This document shows positions 25,274 through 33,372 of a DNA stretch of 38,845 bases, piece by piece. Both the position numbers and the translations under genes were made by a program. The stretch's first letter is position 1. Each line of letters opens with the position of its first letter. Origin of the DNA: UBA10677 sp045532295 (GTDB taxonomy: Bacteria > Bacillota > Clostridia > Christensenellales > Pumilibacteraceae); the NCBI GenBank assembly GCA_045532295.1, contig JAZSFP010000023.1:1-38845 (forward strand). Direction: 5' to 3'. The notes beneath the pieces are model-generated. The model did no database searches. It was not told the DNA's origin and saw only the letters and a list, made by a program, of their open reading frames with translations.

Positions 25274-26887
25274 ATGGCTAACTTTATTGAAGAAATCATT
25301 GAAAAAGACTTGGCGGACGGAGTTCACGAGAGTATCGTAACTCGCTTTCCGCCCGAGCCTAACGGCTATCTTCATATCGGACACGCAAAATCGATATGCT
25401 TAAACTACTACGGCACTGCGGTTAAGTACGGTGGAAAATGTAACCTCCGTTTCGACGACACCAACCCAGTAAAAGAGGACGACGAATTCGTTCGCTCCAT
25501 TATCGCCGACGTTGAGTGGCTGGGCTGGAAAGGCGACGTTTACTACGCCTCCGACTACTTTGACGTAATGTACGATACTGCGGTTAAACTCATCAAAAAG
25601 GGCAAAGCGTACGTGGACGACGTAACTCCCGAACAGATGAGGGAAATGCGTGGAACGCTCACCGAGCCGGGCGTAGAGAGCAAGCACCGTAACCGTCCTA
25701 TCGAGGAAAGCCTTGCGCTCTTTGAGGATATGCGCGCAGGCAAGATTGCCGACGGCGCGCTCGTTCTTAGAGCAAAGATTGATATGGCGTCCCCCAACAT
25801 CAATATGCGCGACCCCATAATTTACCGCGTGCTTAAAGCAACCCACCACCGCCAAGGCGACAAGTGGTGCGTGTATCCTATGTACGACTTTGCTCATCCC
25901 ATCGAGGACGCAGTCGAGGGCATAACGCACTCTATTTGTACGCTTGAGTTCGAGGACCACCGTCCCCTTTACGACTGGGTGCTTGAAGAGGGCGAGTTTG
26001 AAAATCCCCCTCATCAGTACGAGTTCGCTCGACTTAACCTTGAGCGCACGATAATGAGCAAAAGATACCTCAAAAAACTCGTGGACGAGGGTTTCGTAGA
26101 GGGCTGGGACGACCCCCGTATGCCCACTATTGCAGGACTTCGCCGTCGCGGTTATACACCCTCTGCGCTTCGTGAGTTTTGCGAGAGAATAGGCGTAGCC
26201 AAGGCGAACAGCGAGGTTGAGTACGCGCAACTTGAAAGTTGTATTCGCGACGAACTCAATATTACTGCTGATAGAGTTATGGCGGTTCTCGACCCCGTTG
26301 AACTTGAAATTTCCAACCTTCCTAACGGCTATCGCGAAACGCTAATCATCGAAAATAATCCCCAAGACGAGAGCAAGGGCAGTAGAGAAGTGGCGTTTTC
26401 AAAGAATATTTATATCGAGCGTGGCGACTTCGCTATCGTACCTCCTCCCAAGTTTAAGCGTATGACGGTAGGCGCGAAAATTCGTCTTAAAGGCGCGTAT
26501 ATCGTTGAGTGTACGGGCTTTGAGGAAAAGGACGGCGAGGTTATCAAAATTTACGCAAACCTCATTGAAGGAACGAAGAGTGGCGAAGACAAGGGCGAAG
26601 TTAAGGCTAAGGGCGTAATCCACTGGGTAGACAAGGAAACGGCGGTTGATAGCGTCGTAAACCTCTACGACAGTTTGCTCCTTCCTGCTGAAGAGGGTAA
26701 GGTGGACTTTTCCGAGCGTCTTAACCCGAATTCGAGAATTATTATGAACGCTAAACTTGAAAAGGCGTTAGGGGATGTCGAGCCTCTTAAAGCCTTCCAG
26801 TTTATGCGTCAGGGCTATTTCTGTAAGGACAGTAAAACGGGCGAGTTTAACCGCATAGTGTCCCTTAAAGATAGTTATAAAAAGTAA
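25274..26887 (+). CDS. glnS: Glutaminyl-tRNA synthetase
   Basis: 537 residues (E. coli enzyme about 554). Charges tRNA-Gln directly with glutamine. Class I motifs: FPPEPNGYLHIGHAKS (HIGH at 34-37) and the KMSKS equivalent IMSKRY near 261. The run LRFDDTNPVKEDDEFVRSI and the C-terminal two beta-barrel domains (about 340-530) that read the anticodon are typical of GlnRS rather than bacterial GluRS. Many Bacillota lack GlnRS and use the GatCAB amidation route, so its presence is informative about lineage or transfer. RBS AGGAG is seven bases from ATG. Confidence 0.95.
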   Translation: MANFIEEIIEKDLADGVHESIVTRFPPEPNGYLHIGHAKSICLNYYGTAVKYGGKCNLRFDDTNPVKEDDEFVRSIIADVEWLGWKGDVYYASDYFDVMYDTAVKLIKKGKAYVDDVTPEQMREMRGTLTEPGVESKHRNRPIEESLALFEDMRAGKIADGALVLRAKIDMASPNINMRDPIIYRVLKATHHRQGDKWCVYPMYDFAHPIEDAVEGITHSICTLEFEDHRPLYDWVLEEGEFENPPHQYEFARLNLERTIMSKRYLKKLVDEGFVEGWDDPRMPTIAGLRRRGYTPSALREFCERIGVAKANSEVEYAQLESCIRDELNITADRVMAVLDPVELEISNLPNGYRETLIIENNPQDESKGSREVAFSKNIYIERGDFAIVPPPKFKRMTVGAKIRLKGAYIVECTGFEEKDGEVIKIYANLIEGTKSGEDKGEVKAKGVIHWVDKETAVDSVVNLYDSLLLPAEEGKVDFSERLNPNSRIIMNAKLEKALGDVEPLKAFQFMRQGYFCKDSKTGEFNRIVSLKDSYKK

Positions 26888-26925
26888 GGCTTTGTAACGA
26901 AAAAAAGCATACGGTGATTAAAAAA

Positions 26926-27558
26926 ATGAGAATTTTATTTGATTTTGACGGTACGGTAGCGGACACGAGCGAGGGCATATTAAATAGTCTTAGATGCGCC
27001 TTAGAAAGCCTCCGCGTGCCCGTTCCACCCACTAAAACGCTAAACGGATTTATCGGTCCGTCGCTGTACGATAGTTTTAGGTTCATTACGGGACTTAGCG
27101 ACGAGGTAGCGGAAGAGGCTGTAAAGAAGTATAGAGAATACTATAAGAGCGAGGGCGTTTACAAACTCAAACTTTACGAGGGTATGGAAACGCTACTTAA
27201 AAACCTTAAAGCGAAAGGACACACGCTTTGCGTTGCCTCGCTTAAGCCCAAAGTCCAACTTGACACGGCGGTAAACGCGCTGGGCGTTTACGAGTATTTC
27301 GATATCATTGCAGGCGCGAGCGAGAGCAAAAAGGACAACGACAAGCGAGAAATTCTCTCTCAAGCCTCGAACGGCGAGAAGTCGGTTATGATAGGGGATA
27401 GCCCCTACGATATAATTGCCGGCAACGCGCTTGGATTTACCACGATAGCGGTAACCTTCGGCTTTTCGACGGAAGAAAAATTACGAGAACAAAAACCCTG
27501 TTATATTGCAAGCACCGTTGCGGAGATAGAGCAGATTATTGATAAAATTACGGAGTAG
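26926..27558 (+). CDS. HAD-family phosphatase (phosphoglycolate phosphatase-like)
   Basis: 210 residues from the ATG at 26926. A GTG at 26914 would add four residues but has no ribosome binding site, whereas GGTGAT lies seven bases before the ATG. Motif I DFDGTVADTS (nucleophile Asp and acid Asp) is at the very N-terminus, motif II is CVASLKPK, and motif IV is MIGDSPYDIIAG. A helical cap (about 15-80) makes it subclass IA, as in Gph/PgmB/PpaX-type enzymes. The substrate is not predictable. It is sandwiched between glnS and alaS with 3 bases to alaS, so it is co-transcribed. Confidence 0.88.
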   Translation: MRILFDFDGTVADTSEGILNSLRCALESLRVPVPPTKTLNGFIGPSLYDSFRFITGLSDEVAEEAVKKYREYYKSEGVYKLKLYEGMETLLKNLKAKGHTLCVASLKPKVQLDTAVNALGVYEYFDIIAGASESKKDNDKREILSQASNGEKSVMIGDSPYDIIAGNALGFTTIAVTFGFSTEEKLREQKPCYIASTVAEIEQIIDKITE

Positions 27559-27561
27559 AAT

Positions 27562-29352
27562 ATGAAAAACATCACGGCAAAAGAATTAAGAAAAATGTGG
27601 CTTGACTTTTTTGAGGAAAAGGGACACGCGATTATAAGTTCGGCGTCGCTAATTCCAGAGAACGACCCCACCGTACTTTTCACGACGGCAGGTATGCACC
27701 CCCTCGTTCCCTATCTTTTGGGCGAGAAACACCCTGCGGGAAATCGCCTTGCAGACGTTCAAAAATGCGTTAGAACGGGCGACATTGACGAAGTGGGCGA
27801 CAACAGTCACTGCACTTTCTTTGAAATGCTTGGCAACTGGTCGCTCGGCGATTACTTCAAAAAGGAAATGATACCTTGGTCGTACGAGTTCTTAACGAGC
27901 GAAAAATACCTCGGCATCGACCCCGAGCGTTTAGCGGTTTCCGTATTCGCAGGGGATAGCGACTGTCCTCGCGACGAGGAAAGCGCGCGCCTTTGGGAAG
28001 AGCAAGGTATCAAGAAAGAGCGCATTTTCTTCCTCCCCAAGTCTAACAACTGGTGGGGACCTGCCGGCGTAACCGGTCCTTGCGGTCCTGACACCGAGAT
28101 GTTCATTGATACGGGCAAAGAGGCTTGCGGTCCCGACTGTTCGCCCGCTTGCGACTGCGGAAAATACCTCGAGATTTGGAACGACGTATTTATGCAGTTC
28201 AATAAGACCGCGGAAGGCAAGTACGAGCCCCTCGCCCAAAAGAACGTAGACACCGGTATGGGACTTGAGCGTACTCTTGCTACCCTTCAGGGCAAGAAGA
28301 GCGTGTACGAAACGGACGTTTTCGCGCCCATTATCGCTAAAATCGAGGAAATCGGCAATCAAAAGTACGGCGATAGCGACGAGGCTACCAAAGCAATTCG
28401 CATCGTAGCAGACCACACCAGAACGGCGGTATTCATTATCGGCGACGACAGAGGAGTGCTTTGCTCCAACGTCGACCAAGGCTATATTCTTCGTAGACTT
28501 TTAAGAAGAGCGGTTCGTTACGCAAAGAACCTTGGCTTTGAAACGGGCAAACTTTCGCTCGTAGCGGAAACGATTATCGACGAGTATAAGGACGCTTACC
28601 CCGAACTTCTTCAAAACCGCGACAGAGTAATAAACGAGATTAACGCCGAGGAAGAACGCTTTGAAAAGACGCTTAAAGCAGGTATGAAAGAGTTTGAAAA
28701 ACTTTGCACCTACCTCGTTGGCGACACCATTAGCGGTAAGGCAAGTTTCAAACTTTTCGACACCTACGGTTTCCCCATTGAAATGACGATGGAACTTGCA
28801 AAGGAACACGGGCTTAAAGTTAATCTTGAGGGCTTTAACCTCGCGTTTGAGGAGCATAAGAAGAAAAGTCAGCAGGGCGCGGAGCAAAAGTTCAAGGGCG
28901 GTCTTGCGGACAACACCGAAAAAACGGCTCGCCTCCATACCGCAACCCACCTTATGCACAGAGCGCTCAAGGAAGTATTAAACGACGAGAACGCTAACCA
29001 AAAGGGCAGTAACATTACCGAAGAGCGACTTCGTTTCGACTTCACCTTCCCCCGAGCAATGACGCCCGAAGAGGTAGCGGAGGTGGAAAGAAAGGTTAAC
29101 GAGGCTATCGAGGCGGACGTGGAAATCACTTGCGAAGAGATGACCGTCGAAGAGGCAAAAGCGCAAGGCGCGGTAGGACTTTTCGCGTCAAAGTACGGCG
29201 AGAAAGTCAAAGTTTACACTATGGGCAAGTTCTCCAAGGAAATCTGTGGCGGACCTCACGCAAAGAGAACGGGCGAACTTGGTAAGTTCCGTATCGTAAA
29301 AGAACAATCCTCGTCAGCAGGAGTTCGCAGAATTAAGGCAGTTTTGGAATAA
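27562..29352 (+). CDS. alaS: Alanyl-tRNA synthetase, short form lacking the C-Ala domain
   Basis: 596 residues, against about 870 in standard AlaRS. Class II catalytic core: motif 1 region KMW.DFFEEKGH (here RKMWLDFFEEKGH), motif 2 RTGDIDEVGDNSHCTFFEMLGNWS-type segment, motif 3 GMGLERT near 232. Tip and editing domain: HTATH (His459, His463) plus Cys562 and His566 in CGGPH, the zinc site that hydrolyses Ser- or Gly-tRNA-Ala. The protein ends right after the editing domain (GVRRIKAVLE). An intrinsic terminator follows within 10 bases, and no continuing frame is seen, so this is a natural short form, not a recent truncation. Such compact AlaRS enzymes are known in scattered bacteria. A GGAG ribosome binding site lies at the end of the HAD gene. 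Confidence 0.93.
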   Translation: MKNITAKELRKMWLDFFEEKGHAIISSASLIPENDPTVLFTTAGMHPLVPYLLGEKHPAGNRLADVQKCVRTGDIDEVGDNSHCTFFEMLGNWSLGDYFKKEMIPWSYEFLTSEKYLGIDPERLAVSVFAGDSDCPRDEESARLWEEQGIKKERIFFLPKSNNWWGPAGVTGPCGPDTEMFIDTGKEACGPDCSPACDCGKYLEIWNDVFMQFNKTAEGKYEPLAQKNVDTGMGLERTLATLQGKKSVYETDVFAPIIAKIEEIGNQKYGDSDEATKAIRIVADHTRTAVFIIGDDRGVLCSNVDQGYILRRLLRRAVRYAKNLGFETGKLSLVAETIIDEYKDAYPELLQNRDRVINEINAEEERFEKTLKAGMKEFEKLCTYLVGDTISGKASFKLFDTYGFPIEMTMELAKEHGLKVNLEGFNLAFEEHKKKSQQGAEQKFKGGLADNTEKTARLHTATHLMHRALKEVLNDENANQKGSNITEERLRFDFTFPRAMTPEEVAEVERKVNEAIEADVEITCEEMTVEEAKAQGAVGLFASKYGEKVKVYTMGKFSKEICGGPHAKRTGELGKFRIVKEQSSSAGVRRIKAVLE

Positions 29353-29361
29353 TATAACTAC

Positions 29362-29400
29362 AAAAAAAAGACAGGTTATCACTTAACTTGTCTTTTTTTT
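29362..29400 (+). terminator. Terminator of the glnS-alaS operon
   Basis: A stem starting AAGACAGGTTA pairs with TAACTTGTCTT around a 5-base loop (29379-29383), flanked by A-run and T-run, so it can act in both directions. Confidence 0.92.
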
Positions 29401-29413
29401 ATAACAAGAACTA

Positions 29414-29442
29414 TTGACAATAATTTTCTGTTACTGTATAAT
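29414..29442 (+). promoter_or_regulatory. Perfect consensus promoter for the glycosidase-like gene
   Basis: TTGACA (29414-29419), 17-base spacer, TATAAT (29437-29442): both hexamers exact. The start codon at 29475 follows after AGGAG. Confidence 0.9.
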
Positions 29443-29474
29443 TTAAGAAAAGAAGAAGTTAAATAGGAGCGAAG

Positions 29475-31283
29475 ATGGACGAAATACTTTACACTAACCT
29501 TGACGAAGTTTTTGGGGAAGCGGACGATTTTACTACCAAGCAGTTAAAGAAAAAATGGCGAGTATTAGAAATAGGCACGAGCGAGTTTAATGGTAAAATG
29601 CTAATGGCAAATATCGGTGCAAGCCCAAGCGATATATCCTTTAATCCTAAACTTACGGGGTGGTACAAAATCTACCTGGCAATACCCTTTATGTTTCCTA
29701 ACAACTGTCCCGAAGTAACGCTTAAACTAAGTTCTGATGATACTTATTCAACGGTTGCACCCACTCCGTTTGGACTTTCTCCCGTACGGTGGATGACTAT
29801 GCACGAGTGTTTATGGAAGTGTGCTGACCTTAGCGGAGAAAGTATAACTTTGTCAAGAAAAAACGGCTCGATTGACTGCATATTTGCACTATCGGCGATT
29901 CGTTTCGTTAAGATGAGCGAGGAGGAAATTGCGCGATATAAGGCGGAGCAGGACAGAACTAAAACTAAGAATTGCTATGCTACCGACGATATGCACAATA
30001 TTCTGTTTTTGCGCGACGAATTGAAAAAAGTAGACGATTTTCGCACTCTCGTATCTGCATATAAGGGGAGTGATGTCGAGTGGCTTTCCGTTGAAGATAT
30101 AAGGTATCTTGGCGATAATATTCCCATTGAAGAAATCGACGATTACACTTTTTATCGCGCGGGCGACAAGCGAGTACACGAACGCCTTGCGCAGTTTGAC
30201 TGGAACGAAGTCTACAAAAAAGTGGTAGAGTGGGGGCACGCTGACTCGCTTAAAGTAAGCGTATCGCTTAGAATGGGTGCGTGGGGTTACCTTGCTCCGC
30301 TTGACGATTACTATTTTGAAAACGATTTTATTAAATCTAATCCCGACCTTCGCTGTCAGGATAGAAACGGCGACTATATTAACGCAATGTCCTATGCGTA
30401 TCCAGCCGTCCAAGACCATATCATAGATATGCTCGTGCGCTCCGCATCAAGCGGTTGTGACGCCGTAACGCTAATTTCGATTCGAGGAATTCCGTACCTT
30501 CTTTTTGAAAAACCAGTTGCCGAGCGCTTTTATAAAAAACACGGGTTCTACCCTTATGACCTCCCCCTCGACGAGCCAAGACTTAACGAAATACATACTC
30601 AAATTATGAGCGAATTTTTCCAAAAATTACGAAATGCGCTCGACGAAAAGTTTGGTCAAAATAAGGTCGAAATTCATTTAAGGTCACCGTTTTCACTATA
30701 CGATAGCAAAATTTTGGGATTTGACTGTTCTGCCCTTGCAAAAAAAGGACTTGTTAATCGGTTCATTTCCTATCCATTGAGGTGCTACGAAACCTTTAAC
30801 GGCGACGTGTGGAAGGACGAGAAAAACCATCTTATCGACCTTGACAAGTACACCAAGCACGTGCGTACCCAAATTCGTAGTGTTATGCGTATAATGGACT
30901 TTGATTTTATCCCGCCTTACGAGCATTATTCGGGGGAAAAGCGCGGTCCGATTAGCCAAGCCGAGCGTGTAGCCGAGTGGCGCAACCTTGAAAAAGAATA
31001 TGGCGTTAAAGTGTACTACGAAATTATGCCTCGTCATATGACCGACGAAGAATTAAAACGCAGGGTAATCGAGTATTACGAACTTGGCGCTGACAATTTT
31101 GCGCTTTGGGACTCGTTCCACCGCGCTATTTATAAAGGTATGTGGCACTTAATGCGCCGAATAGGTGACAAACAAAATATTAAAGATATGGAAGTGGGCG
31201 AGGGCGAGTATTATCGCAACTACGTCATATATTCTATAGGTGGTAAAGATTTTTCCCGTTACGACCCCGTTTGGGGTGGTTAA
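29475..31283 (+). CDS. Putative glycoside-hydrolase-like TIM-barrel protein
   Basis: 602 residues, no signal peptide, so cytoplasmic. Residues 1-155 are a beta-sandwich-like domain (FNPKLTGWYKIYLAIPFMFP, SITLSRKNGSIDCIFALSAI). Residues about 200-580 have the alternating strands and helices of a barrel, with LKVSVSLRMGAWGYLAPLDD, RCQDRNGDYINAMSYAYPAV, IDMLVRSASSGCDAVTLISI, FIPPYEHYSG and YYEIMPRHM at strand ends. The overall plan resembles 'family 10 glycosylhydrolase-like' proteins. No catalytic Glu pair can be fixed with confidence. Monocistronic, with its own perfect promoter and terminator. Substrate unknown. Confidence 0.6.
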   Translation: MDEILYTNLDEVFGEADDFTTKQLKKKWRVLEIGTSEFNGKMLMANIGASPSDISFNPKLTGWYKIYLAIPFMFPNNCPEVTLKLSSDDTYSTVAPTPFGLSPVRWMTMHECLWKCADLSGESITLSRKNGSIDCIFALSAIRFVKMSEEEIARYKAEQDRTKTKNCYATDDMHNILFLRDELKKVDDFRTLVSAYKGSDVEWLSVEDIRYLGDNIPIEEIDDYTFYRAGDKRVHERLAQFDWNEVYKKVVEWGHADSLKVSVSLRMGAWGYLAPLDDYYFENDFIKSNPDLRCQDRNGDYINAMSYAYPAVQDHIIDMLVRSASSGCDAVTLISIRGIPYLLFEKPVAERFYKKHGFYPYDLPLDEPRLNEIHTQIMSEFFQKLRNALDEKFGQNKVEIHLRSPFSLYDSKILGFDCSALAKKGLVNRFISYPLRCYETFNGDVWKDEKNHLIDLDKYTKHVRTQIRSVMRIMDFDFIPPYEHYSGEKRGPISQAERVAEWRNLEKEYGVKVYYEIMPRHMTDEELKRRVIEYYELGADNFALWDSFHRAIYKGMWHLMRRIGDKQNIKDMEVGEGEYYRNYVIYSIGGKDFSRYDPVWGG

Positions 31284-31300
31284 TCACCTTAAAAAGAATA

Positions 31301-31338
31301 AAAAACGACCCTGCAAAACGCAAGGTCGATTTTTTATT
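31301..31338. terminator. Bidirectional terminator, copy 1 of a 38-bp direct repeat
   Basis: CGACCCTGC-AAAAC-GCAAGGTCG forms a stem between A- and T-runs. It serves the glycosidase-like gene (+) and the convergent XRE gene (-), whose stop codon lies inside the repeat. Identical over 38 bases to 33333-33370 in the same orientation. Confidence 0.9.
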
Positions 31339-31633
31339 TTCTCAAGAACTCAATAATGTTTTTCTTTTTGTCGGTGGGTAAAGTTTCAATTAAAGATTTT
31401 AATTCGTTATTAATATCGTAGTTAGCCAGGTCGGAACTAAAGAAACGCTCAATCGGAAAATCACAAATTTCCAAAATCTGCAATAGTTTTTCCACCGTCA
31501 AGACTATTCTTCCGCTCTCTAATTGCGCAACGTATTGTGGGCTCATACCCATCCTTAAACTAACCTCTCTTGCCGACAAGTTAGCCTTGTTTCTCACGAA
31601 CCCTATTCTCGATAAAATTTCCTTAATTTCCAT
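31334..31633 (-). CDS. XRE-family transcriptional regulator
   Basis: 99 residues. Residues about 8-60 form a Cro/CI-type helix-turn-helix (LSAREVSLRMGMSPQYVAQL, then ESGRIVLTVEKLLQILEIC). The remaining ~35 residues are a short helical tail (ELKSLIETLPTDKKKNIIEF) that could dimerise. RBS GGGGAG precedes ATG. It is transcribed divergently from the SLOG gene across a 176-base region with repeated GAATAC motifs, so it probably controls that region and itself. Confidence 0.88.
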   Translation of the reverse strand: MEIKEILSRIGFVRNKANLSAREVSLRMGMSPQYVAQLESGRIVLTVEKLLQILEICDFPIERFFSSDLANYDINNELKSLIETLPTDKKKNIIEFLRK

Positions 31634-31730
31634 AAAAAACTCCCCAAATAATCTTTACATAATAATTATAAGTTAAGTTTTTCAATCTTTTGAAAACTCT
31701 CGTACATAAAATTTTCCCAAAACGCCTATT

Positions 31731-31800
31731 TTGAATACCCACAAACATAAAAATGTGCTATAATGAATAGTGTGAGTATTCACAATGAATACTTTGGGAG
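31731..31800 (+). promoter_or_regulatory. Promoter and operator-like repeats of the SLOG gene
   Basis: An extended -10, TGCTATAAT (31756-31764), has no clear -35. It is bracketed by GAATACCCAC (31733-31742) and its near-inverse GTGAGTATTC (31772-31781). AGTATTC (31775-31781) and GAATACT (31787-31793) form a perfect 7-bp inverted repeat with a 5-base spacer, just before the ribosome binding site GGGAG (31796-31800). These are good candidates for XRE regulator sites. The remaining 31634-31730 region is AT-rich, with the XRE gene's leader and an imperfect palindrome at about 31681-31701. Confidence 0.6.
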
Positions 31801-31809
31801 ATTTTTATT

Positions 31810-32343
31810 ATGGAAAAACATAAAGCGTGTTCGTTCTTTGGACATAGAGAAATCAGTTTAACAGAGGGATTAAAAGAAAGAACGAAAGCAGTTATAGAGG
31901 AATTAATCGTAAACCGTAGCGTGCGGACTTTTTTGTTTGGCAGTCGAAGTGAGTTTAATACGCTTTGTCATTATTTGGTGACGGAATTAAGAGAAAAATA
32001 TTCGTTCATTAAAAGAATATCTTATACTTGCAAAAGTGAAACTTGCATATTAGAAAGCGAAAGGGAAGAGTGGGAAGAAATTTATTCTCGTTTACAGAAG
32101 AAAGAAGTTTTTTTGCTTGGGGTTGAGGAAGAGGTTGAACATAAAACGAAATATACGGCAGGTAAAGCAAGTTATGTAGAACGAAATCAAGCAATGATAG
32201 ATGATAGTGATTTTTGTGTTTTTTATTATGACGAGCAAAACCTTGTAATAAATAACAAAAGAAAAGGCAAAAGCGGAACTGCAATTGCCTATGATTATGC
32301 GAAACGAAAGAAAAAAGTTTTAATTAATTTGTTTAGTGTTTGA
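31810..32343 (+). CDS. SLOG-superfamily (YpsA/DUF1273-like) nucleotide-binding protein
   Basis: 177 residues. Rossmann-like alpha/beta protein: first strand CSFFGHRE (7-14), second-strand phosphate loop FLFGSRSEFNTL (about 40-51, in place of the usual GGA.G.D), then ERNQAMIDDSDFCVFYYDE (about 128-146) and SGTAIAYDYAKRKKKVLINL (about 157-176). This is the order found in SLOG-fold proteins that bind nucleotides or nucleotide-derived signals. Base composition is more AT-rich than the surroundings, suggesting acquisition. It meets the Fic gene tail to tail with four bases between stops and no terminator in between. Ligand unknown. Confidence 0.78.
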   Translation: MEKHKACSFFGHREISLTEGLKERTKAVIEELIVNRSVRTFLFGSRSEFNTLCHYLVTELREKYSFIKRISYTCKSETCILESEREEWEEIYSRLQKKEVFLLGVEEEVEHKTKYTAGKASYVERNQAMIDDSDFCVFYYDEQNLVINNKRKGKSGTAIAYDYAKRKKKVLINLFSV

Positions 32344-32347
32344 TTGT

Positions 32348-33241
32348 TTAGTATTCTAAGATTTTCAAATATTCGTCAAGACGAGCGTTGATATACTCTG
32401 CGAAAAGTTTAGTCATAGCGGACAAATCGTTATTATCGTTATAGACTTCGAACGCGTCGTAGTATCTTTTTCTATCGGAAAACTTAATGTCGATAGGGGG
32501 ATAGCCTGCTTTCATAAGTTCAAGGTTGACGAGTAGTCGTCCAGTTCTGCCGTTGCCGTCAATGAAAGGGTGGATACGCTCGAACTGAATATGCAAGAGA
32601 GCAAGCCTTTCAATAACGTTATGATTATCGTTTGTGTAATCAATAATAAGTTCGTTCATTTTTTGCTCGATTAAATACGGCTCGGCAGGGGTGTGGCTTG
32701 AACCCAAAATGCGAACGGGCACTTTGCGGTAAGTTCCCTTATCCATAGGCTTGTCGGCAAGAACGAGCGAGTGTATTTGCTTGATGAGTGATTGAGTAAG
32801 AGGTGCTTTTTCTTTTACGAGGTCAAGCACGAAATAAAAAGCGTCCTTGTGTCCTACTGCTTCTAAATGGTCTTTAAGCGGTTTTTTATTAATGGTAAGC
32901 CCACGAAGTACCATATCCGTCTCGCGAAGAGTAAGCGTGTTACCCTCAATGGCGTTGGAGTTATAGGTGTACTCAATCATAAAGTCTTCATAAAGCCGTT
33001 TAACTTCGCCCTCGGTAAGCGGTCTTCGAGTGTCGAGTTCTGCCTTTTTTTGTTCGACGAGCGCGCATAAAGTATCTTGCGTTTTAATTCTCGCGTCCTT
33101 AGGCTTATTCGTTCCGCTTGGAATATGCCAAATCTTACCTAAGCGGTATGCTCCTTTGATTTGTCCGTTTAAACATAAAGCCCTCACTCTACGAGTGGAA
33201 ATATTCCATTTTTCAGATGCTTGCTTTACCGTCATATCCAT
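32348..33241 (-). CDS. Fic-family protein with N-terminal helix-turn-helix
   Basis: 297 residues. Fic enzymes usually transfer AMP from ATP to a hydroxyl side chain of a target protein. N-terminus 1-45 is a MerR/excisionase-like HTH (VKQASEKWNISTRRVRALCL). An inhibitory motif SNAIEG lies at 95-100, matching [S/T]xxxE[G/N]. The catalytic motif HPFIDGNGRTGR is complete at 224-235. The upstream inhibitory helix marks a self-restrained Fic protein (class II/III logic). The frame is open to 33490, but AAGGAG seven bases before the ATG at 33241, together with the promoter at 33264-33292, fixes the start. Target unknown. Confidence 0.93.
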   Translation of the reverse strand: MDMTVKQASEKWNISTRRVRALCLNGQIKGAYRLGKIWHIPSGTNKPKDARIKTQDTLCALVEQKKAELDTRRPLTEGEVKRLYEDFMIEYTYNSNAIEGNTLTLRETDMVLRGLTINKKPLKDHLEAVGHKDAFYFVLDLVKEKAPLTQSLIKQIHSLVLADKPMDKGTYRKVPVRILGSSHTPAEPYLIEQKMNELIIDYTNDNHNVIERLALLHIQFERIHPFIDGNGRTGRLLVNLELMKAGYPPIDIKFSDRKRYYDAFEVYNDNNDLSAMTKLFAEYINARLDEYLKILEY

Positions 33242-33263
33242 AATTCTACTCCTTCTAAGAGTT

Positions 33264-33329
33264 ATTATACAGCATTTGCGGAATAATGTCAACCGTTTGC
33301 GGAACAATATTTTGCGATTTGCGGAATAA
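33264..33329 (-). promoter_or_regulatory. Fic promoter with three phased operator-like repeats
   Basis: On the minus strand TTGACA (33287-33292) and TATAAT (33264-33269) are exact consensus with a 17-base spacer. The 13-base sequence ATTTGCGGAATAA (plus-strand sense) occurs at 33274-33286 and 33317-33329, with a variant GTTTGCGGAACAA at 33295-33307. The starts are 21 and 22 bases apart, about two helical turns. One copy fills the spacer and one lies just upstream of the -35, so a bound protein should repress. Confidence 0.85.
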
Positions 33330-33332
33330 AAC

Positions 33333-33370
33333 AAAAACGACCCTGCAAAACGCAAGGTCGATTTTTTATT
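33333..33370. terminator. Bidirectional terminator, copy 2 of a 38-bp direct repeat
   Basis: Same 38 bases and orientation as 31301-31338, with similar bases also just outside (GAATAAAA on the left). It ends the leuS-membrane protein operon on the minus strand and lies upstream of the Fic promoter repeats. Confidence 0.9.
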
Positions 33371-33372
33371 AC

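Noticed and set aside
25400..26230. 276-codon minus-strand frame opposite glnS
   Set aside because: Antisense shadow of a strongly conserved gene, without start signals.
31733..31794. LexA/SOS box at the SLOG promoter
   Set aside because: The GAATAC motifs do not match the GAAC-N4-GTTC type or similar LexA boxes; XRE regulation is the simpler reading.
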